A stretch of DNA of 43,919 bases, taken from the NCBI GenBank assembly GCA_020849425.1, contig JADLGH010000020.1, forward strand, positions 1-43,919, in the 5' to 3' direction. The stretch's first letter is position 1. Each line of letters begins with the position of its first letter. Positions 24,466-31,656 of the stretch are shown here, piece after piece. The position numbers and the translations under genes are program-made. Under the pieces are notes generated by a model. That model searched no databases. It saw only the letters and a program-made list of their open reading frames with translations, and was not told where the DNA came from. This DNA is from Candidatus Dadabacteria bacterium. Lineage in GTDB: Bacteria > Desulfobacterota_D > UBA1144 > Nemesobacterales > UBA2774.

Positions 24466-25830
24466 TCAAGCTCCTTCCATGAGCAGCTTAGTAACTTCTT
24501 CCATGCGCATTCCCCGTGACCCTTTTATAAGCACCAGGTCCCCCTCGCGGGCGGCGTCGGCTACCGCGCGGGCGGCGTCGGCGTGGGTCTTCACGTGAAC
24601 GCCCTTCCCGGCCCCCTCTATGACGTCCCCGCCGAAGCTCCCGTAAGCGACAAGGACGTCTACGCCCGCTTCGGATGTGTATTCGCCGAGGGCCCTGTGC
24701 TCGGCGCGGCTCGCCTCTCCGAGCTCCAGCATGTCGCCGACGACGGCTATCGACCTGCCCCCGCCGGCAAGTGTAACGAGCTCGTTGACGGCGCTCCTTA
24801 TAGAATCGGGGTTGGCGTTGTACGTGTCGTTGATTATTCCGAATCCGGCCGGGCTCCTCAGGACCTCGAGTCTCATCTTCCCGGGCCTGAATCCTTCGAG
24901 GCCGGCCTTTATCTCGTCCGGCCCGCACCCGAGCGAATACCCGATACCGGCCGCGCAGAGCGCATTCATCACGTTATGAAGCCCTATCCCGTTTATGCAA
25001 ACGGGCATGTCCTTCCCCATAAGGCTCATTACAAACCTTATGCCGGCGGTTCCCTCCTGCGTTATATCCTTCGCACGAAGGGACGCCTTTTCGTTCTTTA
25101 TGCCGTACGTGAGCTTCCTGCAGCCCGTCCTCGACGCTATCTCCTCGACGCGCGGGTCGTCCTGATTTACGACGAACACGTTATCCGGGCCGAACCCCTC
25201 GACGAGCTCGCCCTTGGCCCTCGCCACCCCGTCGAGTCCGCCGAGCTTTTCGAGATGGGCCCTCCCGATGTTGGTGATCGTCCCGACGTCCGGACTGGAG
25301 ATTTCGGCAAGTCTTCTTATCTCGCCGAAGTCGTTCATCCCGAGCTCGACCACCGCCCTTTCGCAACTGTCGCCCAATTCGAGGAGCGTAAGGGGAAGCC
25401 CTATAAGATTATTAAAATTGCCCGTGTTCTTATGCGTATTGAATTTGAGCGAAAGGATAGCCGCCGACATTTCCTTCGTCGTCGTCTTGCCGTTCGAGCC
25501 CGTAATGGCCGCGAGCTTTAAAGACGGGAAGCTCATCCTCCAGGCGGAGGCGAGGTCGCCGAGGGCCGTCAGCGTAGAGGGGACGAGTACTACGGGCTTT
25601 CCGGGGTCCTTGAAATCCGGGGCGTCTTCGACGACCGCCGCCGCGGCCCCCTTCTGAAAAGCCTCGTCTACGAATTTATGCCCGTCGAAATTATCGCCCC
25701 TTAGAGCGAAGAATATCTCGCCGGGCCGCACTTTTCTCGAATCGGTCGAGACGCCGCGGAAATCCCCCGGTCCGTCTCCCGAAATAAGTCTGCCTCTGGT
25801 AGAATCGAGTACAAATCTAAGCTCGAACAT
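24466..25830 (-). CDS. murF: UDP-MurNAc-tripeptide--D-Ala-D-Ala ligase
   Basis: MurF adds D-Ala-D-Ala to complete the UDP-MurNAc-pentapeptide. The 454-residue product has FRGVSTDSRKVRPGEIFFAL in the N-terminal domain, the P-loop ITGSNGKTTTKEM, NIGRAHLEKLG, and NDTYNANPDSIRSA typical of MurF, then VVGDMLELGE. The best Shine-Dalgarno, GGGAGG (25836-25831), directly abuts ATG 25830 with no spacer, which is odd. The gap after murE is 16 bp. Its D-Ala-D-Ala substrate needs a Ddl enzyme, which is not encoded in the cluster. Confidence 0.97.
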   Translation of the reverse strand: MFELRFVLDSTRGRLISGDGPGDFRGVSTDSRKVRPGEIFFALRGDNFDGHKFVDEAFQKGAAAAVVEDAPDFKDPGKPVVLVPSTLTALGDLASAWRMSFPSLKLAAITGSNGKTTTKEMSAAILSLKFNTHKNTGNFNNLIGLPLTLLELGDSCERAVVELGMNDFGEIRRLAEISSPDVGTITNIGRAHLEKLGGLDGVARAKGELVEGFGPDNVFVVNQDDPRVEEIASRTGCRKLTYGIKNEKASLRAKDITQEGTAGIRFVMSLMGKDMPVCINGIGLHNVMNALCAAGIGYSLGCGPDEIKAGLEGFRPGKMRLEVLRSPAGFGIINDTYNANPDSIRSAVNELVTLAGGGRSIAVVGDMLELGEASRAEHRALGEYTSEAGVDVLVAYGSFGGDVIEGAGKGVHVKTHADAARAVADAAREGDLVLIKGSRGMRMEEVTKLLMEGA

Positions 25831-25846
25831 CCTCCCACCGGAAATG

Positions 25847-27340
25847 CTAGTTTGATTTTTCCCTTATCGCATCGGCCGCGACCTTCCTGTCGTCGAAGGG
25901 ATGCTTCACCGTGCCGACAATCTGGTAATCCTCGTGCCCCTTCCCGGCTATGAGCACCGTGTCGCCGGGCCGCGCGATGCCGATGGCCTCTCTTATCGCA
26001 GCGCGCCTGTCTTCTATCCTCGAATAAGCCTTCCCTTCCGCACCGGCGGCCTCTTTTACTCCACGCTCGACGTCGTCGAGTATCCTGTCCGGGGATTCCG
26101 TACGCGGATTGTCGGAGGTTATTACGAGGGCGTCCGAGAGCTCCATGCCTATACGCCCCATGATGGGCCGCTTGGCCGTGTCCCTGTCGCCGCCGCATCC
26201 GAAGACGAGTACGATGCGCCCGGGCGTGAGCGGCCTTACGGCTGTGAGGACGTTCTTAAGGGCATCCGGCGTGTGCGCATAGTCCACGAGAACCTCGAAC
26301 CCGCAGGGGTTTTCCACGCGCTCGAGCCTCCCGGGGACGACGGAGAACCGTAAAAGCCCGTCCTCGACTTCTCTCGGCGTAGAGCCCGTCGCGAGGGCTG
26401 CAGTAGCAGCGGCCAGGACGTTCGAGAGGTTATGCTCCCCGAAGAGCCGCGAGCTCACCTCGACCCTCCCCCACGGCGTATTGACGTCGGCCGATATCCC
26501 GCTCCCCGTGACGCTGTGATCGAAAGCGTAAACGTCGGCGCTCGGATTATCTATCGAATACGTTATTACTTCGCCGGCCGCCTCGTCCGCGATCTCCCGC
26601 CCCGACGGATCGTCTATATTGATTATGGAATATTTCCGTTCTTTCGAGCTGTCCTTCAACAGCTCGGTAAAAAGCCTCTTCTTTACGTTCCTGTAATTCT
26701 CCATGCTGCCGTGATAATCGAGGTGGTCCTGCGTGAGGTTAGTAAACACGGCGGCGTCGAATTCGCATCCGAGGATCCTTCCCTTGTCTATAGCGTGCGA
26801 GGATACTTCCATGGCCACCCTGTCCGCTCCGGCATCCCTCATCTCGCCGAGGAGTCTCATTATCTCGACGGACTCGGGCGTCGTCATCGGGGCTTCGGCT
26901 CTCCGTCCCGAAAACCTGTAGTCGATGGTTCCGATAACACCCGGATTTTTGTTTCCTTCTTTCCAGATAGATTCGAGGAGGTATGTTATCGTCGTTTTGC
27001 CGTTAGTGCCCGTGATGCCGACTATCGTAAGCGACCGGGCCGGCCGGCCGTAGAAATTGGCCGCGGCCCCGGCGAGCGCAATCCTCGAATCCTCGACTTC
27101 GATCACCGTGGCGCCTTCCGGAACGTCGTCCGTAACGCGTTCGAGCAGTAATGCCGCGGCGCCTCTCTCCAGCGCCTGCCTTATATAGCTGTGTCCGTCC
27201 TGCTTCCCGCCGCGAAGCGCGGCGAAGAGATACCCGCGTCCGACTTTCTGCGAATCAAGCGCAATCCCCGAAATCTCGAGTCCGACGTCGCCATGTATCT
27301 CCCTTATCTCTATTCCGTTCAGTATCTCATTTAAAATCAT
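25847..27340 (-). CDS. murE: UDP-MurNAc-tripeptide synthetase, probably mDAP-adding
   Basis: MurE adds the third amino acid of the stem peptide. From ATG 27340 the product has 497 residues. The P-loop is ITGTNGKTTITYL, then NLTQDHLDYHGSMENY, VDYAHTPDALKNVL and TSDNPRTESPDRI. The DNPR motif in the last block is the known signature of enzymes that use meso-diaminopimelate; lysine-adding enzymes differ there. The ATG overlaps the ftsI stop (ATGA), and the longer reading upstream lies inside ftsI. Confidence 0.97.
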   Translation of the reverse strand: MILNEILNGIEIREIHGDVGLEISGIALDSQKVGRGYLFAALRGGKQDGHSYIRQALERGAAALLLERVTDDVPEGATVIEVEDSRIALAGAAANFYGRPARSLTIVGITGTNGKTTITYLLESIWKEGNKNPGVIGTIDYRFSGRRAEAPMTTPESVEIMRLLGEMRDAGADRVAMEVSSHAIDKGRILGCEFDAAVFTNLTQDHLDYHGSMENYRNVKKRLFTELLKDSSKERKYSIINIDDPSGREIADEAAGEVITYSIDNPSADVYAFDHSVTGSGISADVNTPWGRVEVSSRLFGEHNLSNVLAAATAALATGSTPREVEDGLLRFSVVPGRLERVENPCGFEVLVDYAHTPDALKNVLTAVRPLTPGRIVLVFGCGGDRDTAKRPIMGRIGMELSDALVITSDNPRTESPDRILDDVERGVKEAAGAEGKAYSRIEDRRAAIREAIGIARPGDTVLIAGKGHEDYQIVGTVKHPFDDRKVAADAIREKSN

Positions 27341-29262
27341 ATATTCTGCTTGAATTCTACGGAGCAGACCGTGCCGTCCTTTATCGTATCCCCGGGCGGA
27401 GGGGTCTGGCCCGTCACGAAGCCGCTTCCGTTCACCCTGACCTTCACCCCCTGCTCCTCGGACCATCTCAGTATGTCCCGTACGCTTTTCCCGCTGAGGT
27501 CGGGCATTATTTTCGCCCCCGCTACGTTCGTGCTCGGCGAGATGCCCAGGTGGAAGAGAACCTTTTCCGCGATTTTCCTGAATATCGGGGCCGCGACCGA
27601 GCCGCCGTGAGTGAGCTTCTTCGGCGCTTCGACCACTACCACGATCGTCAGCTTCGGGTCGTCGGAAGGGACGAACCCTATGAACGACGCAATGTACCTG
27701 TCTGAATAATACCCGCCGTTGACCGGGTCGGGTATCTGGGCCGTGCCGGTCTTTCCCGCAACTTTATACCCGGGGATTGCCGCCCTCTTCCCCGTGCCTT
27801 CCTCGACCACTCTTTCCATTATGCGCGTAACCGAGGCCGCCGTGTCGTAGGACAGGACCCTAGTTAAAACCTCGGGCTCGTTTTCCCTGATTACGGTGCC
27901 GCCAGGACCCGTTATTTTCTTTACGAGGTGGGGCTTCATGAGATACCCGCCGTTCGCTATGGCCGACAGCGCCGAGGCCAGCTGAAGCTCCGTTACGGAT
28001 ACGCCCTGCCCGAACGATATGGTCGCGAGCTCTATCTTGCCCCAGTGCTTCGGGCTGTAGAGGAGCCCCCCCGATTCGCCCGGAAGATCTATGCCCGTCT
28101 TGTCTCCGAAGCCGAATTTTTTGAGATAACTGTAGTAAGTCTCCTTTCCGAGAAGCTCGCCTATCTTCGACGCACCGATGTTGCTCGACACCCTTATCAC
28201 GTCAGCGAGCGTCAGCGTGCCGTACGACTTTACGTCCTTTATCGTTCTCCCGCCTATCTTGCGGCGCCCGTTCTCGCAAAAGAATGTCGTCTCTGGCGTG
28301 GCTTTTCCTTCCTGGAGCGCAGCCGCCGCGAGAAATACCTTCATCGTCGAGCCGGGCTCGTACGTATACCATATAGGCAGGTTTCTCCTGTTTTCGAGCG
28401 GATATTTTCTGTAGTCGTTGGGGTCGAGGAACGGATAGGACGCCATGGCCAGCACCTCGCCCGTTTCGGGATTGAGCACGATGGCCATGCCCTTCTCGCC
28501 GTTCATCTGCTCGATGCCTTCCTTTAGCTCCCTTTCCACTATGTGCTGTATCTGGGCGTCTATGGTCAGGACGATTTCATGTCCGGATATATTTTCTTCG
28601 CCGAAATCCTCCACGATATCGGGGTTGTTAATTATCTTCCTTCCGTAAGCATCTTTCTTGAGGGTGATCTTGCCCGGCCTTCCTATAAGGAGGTCGTCGT
28701 AACGGTATTCGATTCCCTCGATCCCGGTGGAGTCTATGTTGGTGAACCCGAGGACCTGTCCCATGAGGTGCCCGTTCGGGTAAACCCTCTTGGGTTCATC
28801 TATAAAACCCACGCCTTCGAGCTTCATGGATTCGAGCTCGCTCGAGACTTCGGGATCGACAAGCCTCTTGAGCCAGACGAAGGACGCCTTCGACGAGAGC
28901 TTGCTCATGGTCGTCTTTTCGGCCATGTCGAGACTGGACGAAAGGGTCTTGGAGAGCTCCGCCGGCTCCTTTACGGCGTAGGGGTTTGCGAAAACGGATT
29001 TGACCTCGACGTTGACGGCGAGGTCCTTATTATTTCTGTCGAGAATCTTGCCCCTCCGCGGAAGGAGCGTCGAGCTTCCCTGGTGCTGTTTCCGGGCGAG
29101 CTGGAATGCGCGGTCCCTGTCGAGTATCTGGAGGTCGAGCGCCTTGACTGCGACCATTGCGAAAAGAATAAGGACAAATCCGCCGAGTATGGAAACTTTC
29201 CACTTCGGCCTTTCGAGGTCCTTTCCCAGCGAAATTCTCTTGGAGGTTTTTTTCGGCCTCAT
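27337..29262 (-). CDS. ftsI: Septal transpeptidase FtsI (PBP3) with C-terminal PASTA domain
   Basis: FtsI cross-links septal peptidoglycan. The 641-residue class B PBP has one N-terminal membrane segment (about 24-45), a dimerisation/pedestal domain, and a transpeptidase domain with EPGSTMK (catalytic Ser), SSN in VSSNIGASKIG and KTG in AGKTGTAQIPD. Unlike E. coli FtsI it ends in a PASTA domain (about 584-641, KIMPDLSGKSVRDIL through FVTGQTPPPGDTI). That layout is known from SpoVD/PBP2x-type proteins and from several deltaproteobacterial FtsI. Its ATG overlaps the ftsL stop (ATGA). Confidence 0.97.
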   Translation of the reverse strand: MRPKKTSKRISLGKDLERPKWKVSILGGFVLILFAMVAVKALDLQILDRDRAFQLARKQHQGSSTLLPRRGKILDRNNKDLAVNVEVKSVFANPYAVKEPAELSKTLSSSLDMAEKTTMSKLSSKASFVWLKRLVDPEVSSELESMKLEGVGFIDEPKRVYPNGHLMGQVLGFTNIDSTGIEGIEYRYDDLLIGRPGKITLKKDAYGRKIINNPDIVEDFGEENISGHEIVLTIDAQIQHIVERELKEGIEQMNGEKGMAIVLNPETGEVLAMASYPFLDPNDYRKYPLENRRNLPIWYTYEPGSTMKVFLAAAALQEGKATPETTFFCENGRRKIGGRTIKDVKSYGTLTLADVIRVSSNIGASKIGELLGKETYYSYLKKFGFGDKTGIDLPGESGGLLYSPKHWGKIELATISFGQGVSVTELQLASALSAIANGGYLMKPHLVKKITGPGGTVIRENEPEVLTRVLSYDTAASVTRIMERVVEEGTGKRAAIPGYKVAGKTGTAQIPDPVNGGYYSDRYIASFIGFVPSDDPKLTIVVVVEAPKKLTHGGSVAAPIFRKIAEKVLFHLGISPSTNVAGAKIMPDLSGKSVRDILRWSEEQGVKVRVNGSGFVTGQTPPPGDTIKDGTVCSVEFKQNI

Positions 29263-29618
29263 TCTTTCCCGCTTACGACAGTTTTATCGTCCATAGCCAC
29301 GTTGCTTTCATTTATGTATATGGTGTCTTCCTGGGTCGGGTATTTAAAGCCGAGGCCGAGCGCCATGGCTTCGAGCTTGTCCGGAGACTTGGCCATCATG
29401 AACTCGGATTCGAGGATCCTCTTTTCGCGGCGAAGCTCGTTAGCTGCCCTGTTATTACGCGATATGTCGTAGCCGATGCGGAGCCCTTCTACCTTGAACC
29501 TCACGTAGAACAGGGCAAGCGCCACTATCACCAGAATGATTATGATGTGCCACGTAGATACCGCGGGCTTATCCGATTTAACCTTTTCTCTCGAAGAAAG
29601 CGCTTTTGCGTGACCCAT
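29259..29618 (-). CDS. ftsL: Cell division protein FtsL-like
   Basis: A small bitopic divisome protein that forms the FtsQLB-type subcomplex. The 119-residue product has a basic cytoplasmic start, one transmembrane helix (about 24-42, IIIILVIVALALFYV), then a coiled-coil stretch (NNRAANELRREKRILESEF) and a short tail with LGFKYPTQEDTI. Sequence conservation in this family is low, so the call rests on size, topology and its position between rsmH and ftsI. The gap to rsmH is 2 bp. Confidence 0.85.
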   Translation of the reverse strand: MGHAKALSSREKVKSDKPAVSTWHIIIILVIVALALFYVRFKVEGLRIGYDISRNNRAANELRREKRILESEFMMAKSPDKLEAMALGLGFKYPTQEDTIYINESNVAMDDKTVVSGKE

Positions 29619-29620
29619 GA

Positions 29621-30580
29621 TTATATCTTCTCTCCCACCCTCATCTTGGCGCTTCGCGCCCTGGGGTTAGCTAGTATTTCCTCTTCGCCGGCCAGTATCG
29701 GCGAGCGGGTGAGTATCTCGATCGACTTCTTCTTCCCGCATCCGCATACAGGGAGCCCGGGCGGACAAACACACGGGGACGAGAGCCCCTGGAAAAAATT
29801 CTTTACTATCCTGTCCTCGAGTGAATGGAAGGATATGACGACCAGCCTTCCGCCCGATTTAAGCGCGTCCACCGCCTTTTGCAAAAATTCCTTGATATTT
29901 TCGAGCTCGTTGTTCACGGCTATCCTGAGGGCCTGGAAGGTCCTCGTTGCCGGATGAGTTTTCGGCGGATGAAACTTCGCGGGGATTGCATGCGATACGA
30001 GCTCGGCAAGCTCGGCAGAAGTCTTTATAGGGCTCGTCTTCCTTCTTTCGACGATTCTTTTAGCTATCTTGGGGGCCCACTTTTCTTCCCCATACATCCT
30101 GAGCACCCTCGATATCTCGTCGGCGCCCATTTCGTTCACGAGGTCGTAGGCGGTGAACCTGAGCCTCGGGTCCATTCTCATGTCGAGCGGCTCGTCCCTG
30201 ATGAAGCTGAAGCCCCTTTCGCTCGCATCGAGCTGATAGGACGACATGCCGAGGTCCGCCACGATGCCGTCCACTTCCCTTATATCGAGGCTGGCGAGCA
30301 CCTTGTCTATGTCGGAAAAATTGCTGTTCCTGTAAATCACGTGGCCGTTGTACTTAAGGAGCGCCTCGCGGGCGAGGGACATCGCTTCCTCGTCTACGTC
30401 GAGCCCTATCACGAGCGATTTGCAGCCCGTGTTTTCGAGTATGGATTTCGTGTGCCCGCCGAGCCCGAGCGTAGCGTCTACATATATGCCCTCGGGGCGC
30501 GTTACGAGGTATTTCGTAACCTCGCAGGCCATCACGGGGACGTGAACGGGCCCCTCGATCTCCATGGCAGCACTTTCCAT
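29621..30580 (-). CDS. rsmH: 16S rRNA (cytosine1402-N4)-methyltransferase RsmH
   Basis: RsmH (formerly MraW) methylates C1402 of 16S rRNA in the ribosomal P site using S-adenosylmethionine. From ATG 30580 the product has 319 residues. HVPVMACEVTKYL opens the family region, DATLGLGGHTKSIL is the SAM-binding loop, then GLDVDEEAMSLA, DGIVADLGMSSYQLD, and SFHSLEDRIVKNFF near the C-terminus. The start lies 4 bp after the mraZ stop. A reading 20 codons longer lies inside mraZ and is rejected. Confidence 0.97.
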   Translation of the reverse strand: MESAAMEIEGPVHVPVMACEVTKYLVTRPEGIYVDATLGLGGHTKSILENTGCKSLVIGLDVDEEAMSLAREALLKYNGHVIYRNSNFSDIDKVLASLDIREVDGIVADLGMSSYQLDASERGFSFIRDEPLDMRMDPRLRFTAYDLVNEMGADEISRVLRMYGEEKWAPKIAKRIVERRKTSPIKTSAELAELVSHAIPAKFHPPKTHPATRTFQALRIAVNNELENIKEFLQKAVDALKSGGRLVVISFHSLEDRIVKNFFQGLSSPCVCPPGLPVCGCGKKKSIEILTRSPILAGEEEILANPRARSAKMRVGEKI

Positions 30581-30584
30581 ATCG

Positions 30585-31031
30585 CTATAGTCCTTGTCCC
30601 GCAAGTATGTCCCTGCTCTTCTTGAATTCGTCATACGCACGCGCCTGCTCCTCTTCCTCCCACACCTCTCGCGCCCATATTTCTATCCGGGTCAGCATAC
30701 CGATCATGATCAGCTCTTTATCGATGCGAGCGTGGTTTCTGAGCGACTGTGGAATCAGGACCCGGCCCTGACCGTCGAGCGGGCAATCGACGGCTCCGCC
30801 CATGAGGTACCTCAAAAAGGAGATAACTTCCTGCTTGAACTGCGGGAGCTCGGAGACCTTTCGCTCGATCTCGTTCCATTCCCTGAGCGGATAAGCGACC
30901 AGACATTTGTCGAAGTTGGTGATCACGAACGTCTCGTCACCGTACTTCTCACGGCATATTTCACGGAACTTGGCGGGAATACTGACTCGTCCCTTATCCG
31001 TCATTGTGTGCTCGTATCGGCCTCGAAACAT
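30585..31031 (-). CDS. mraZ: Transcriptional regulator MraZ
   Basis: MraZ is a ring-forming DNA-binding protein with two SpoVT/AbrB-type folds that represses its own dcw operon in E. coli. The 148-residue product begins MFRGRYEHTMTDKGRVSIPA (first DNA-binding repeat), and the second repeat is CPLDGQGRVLIPQSLRNHA. The ATG at 31031 has no Shine-Dalgarno; upstream sequence instead carries four 10-bp TGG-type repeats and a strong promoter. It heads the 15-gene dcw cluster. Confidence 0.97.
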   Translation of the reverse strand: MFRGRYEHTMTDKGRVSIPAKFREICREKYGDETFVITNFDKCLVAYPLREWNEIERKVSELPQFKQEVISFLRYLMGGAVDCPLDGQGRVLIPQSLRNHARIDKELIMIGMLTRIEIWAREVWEEEEQARAYDEFKKSRDILAGQGL

Positions 31032-31037
31032 ATCATA

Positions 31038-31072
31038 CCATTTTATGCCACTTTATACCACTTAAAACCACT
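31038..31072 (-). promoter_or_regulatory. MraZ operator: four tandem 10-bp repeats
   Basis: Read on the minus strand there are four consecutive decamers: TGGTTTTAAG, TGGTATAAAG, TGGCATAAAA and TGGTATGATA. The TGG triplets are exactly 10 bp apart (CCA on the plus strand at 31068, 31058, 31048 and 31038). The pattern matches the known MraZ target of TGG-containing direct repeats at 10-bp spacing. The first repeat overlaps the -10 box and the others cover the start site and leader, which predicts autorepression. Confidence 0.85.
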
Positions 31073-31098
31073 ATATAAAAATATGTTAAGTTTGTCAA
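31070..31098 (-). promoter_or_regulatory. Main dcw promoter (Pmra-type)
   Basis: On the minus strand a perfect TTGACA (31098-31093) and TATAGT (31075-31070) are separated by 17 bp. The predicted start near 31063 gives a leader of about 32 nt before mraZ. This is the strongest promoter match in the window, and no other clear promoter is seen within the cluster. Confidence 0.8.
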
Positions 31099-31187
31099 GT
31101 AAGTTTGTGATATCTAATACTTTTTTATGAATATTACATCCGTGTGCAAAAATCCGTGGCCAAAAGAGACGGGGATAATAAAGTATT

Positions 31188-31216
31188 TTGACGCCTCTCG
31201 CAATAGCAGCTTTAAA
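31188..31216 (+). promoter_or_regulatory. Possible distal promoter toward the DUF4911-like gene and murJ
   Basis: TTGACG (31188-31193) and TTTAAA (31211-31216) are 17 bp apart in the 367-bp gap between mraZ and the divergent gene. The -10 match is partial. If used, the transcript would run through the second MraZ-type site at 31283-31302. Confidence 0.35.
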
Positions 31217-31282
31217 AATGGCGCATAATTATCTATCGTTATTGATTTAATTGTTCTTTAGCTCCGGGCGGTGGAACCCGGC

Positions 31283-31302
31283 TCGTGCCACTTTGCGCCA
31301 CA
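31283..31302 (-). promoter_or_regulatory. Second MraZ-type site, two 10-bp repeats
   Basis: On the minus strand TGGCGCAAAG is followed directly by TGGCACGAGC, so two TGG units are 10 bp apart. TGGCGCAAAG is close to the third and second units of the dcw operator. The site lies about 215 bp upstream of the dcw promoter and about 60 bp upstream of a TATAAT box facing the DUF4911-like gene and murJ. A binding role is inference; two units are the minimum for the pattern. Confidence 0.45.
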
Positions 31303-31363
31303 TGGTCACTGTGTGCAAGTTGCTAACGTCGTACGGAAATCGGAAAAAACAGTAAAACTTGGA

Positions 31364-31369
31364 TATAAT
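31364..31369 (+). promoter_or_regulatory. TATAAT box upstream of the DUF4911-like gene and murJ
   Basis: A perfect TATAAT ends 29 bp before ATG 31399. No good -35 hexamer stands at the right distance, so activator dependence or chance is possible. Confidence 0.4.
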
Positions 31370-31398
31370 CTACTAGAATTCAGCGGGCGACGTGACGG

Positions 31399-31656
31399 AT
31401 GCCGACCATATTTATCAGGCTGAAAAACAACAGCGAAACCGTTTATTTTCAATCGATTATGGGCACTTACGCCCACATCGCATGGGTGCGGACGGAAAAC
31501 CCCGCCTCGGGCGTTATGCACGTCATTCACACACCCGACCTTGCTTCCGAAGCGAGGGCGCTTCTCGATAAACTCCAAAAAGAGATGGAATTCGAAGAGG
31601 TTATGGAAAACGGACAGACAATCTTAAAACCGGGCCCGGGCCGGGATGAAGGATAA
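31399..31656 (+). CDS. Small protein, DUF4911-like
   Basis: An 85-residue protein of unknown function. It starts with a beta strand (TIFIRLKNNSETVYFQSI), then GTYAHIAWVRTENPASG, and a helix (ASEARALLDKLQKEM). The arrangement of a short strand, a G-x-A/Y-x-x-W/V-x-RT block and a C-terminal amphipathic helix resembles DUF4911, common in deltaproteobacteria; that match is from memory and unverified. It has no signal peptide or membrane segment. It overlaps murJ by 11 bp, so the two are almost certainly co-translated, which links it by position to lipid II export. The start has little Shine-Dalgarno. Confidence 0.75.
   Translation: MPTIFIRLKNNSETVYFQSIMGTYAHIAWVRTENPASGVMHVIHTPDLASEARALLDKLQKEMEFEEVMENGQTILKPGPGRDEG

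Noticed and set aside
27341-27466. N-terminal extension of the murE frame
   Set aside because: It lies inside the ftsI PASTA region; the ATGA overlap marks the true start.
31157-31166. Single TGGCCAAAAG on the plus strand as a third MraZ site
   Set aside because: MraZ targets are repeats; no second TGG follows or precedes at 10 bp, so a lone unit is likely chance.
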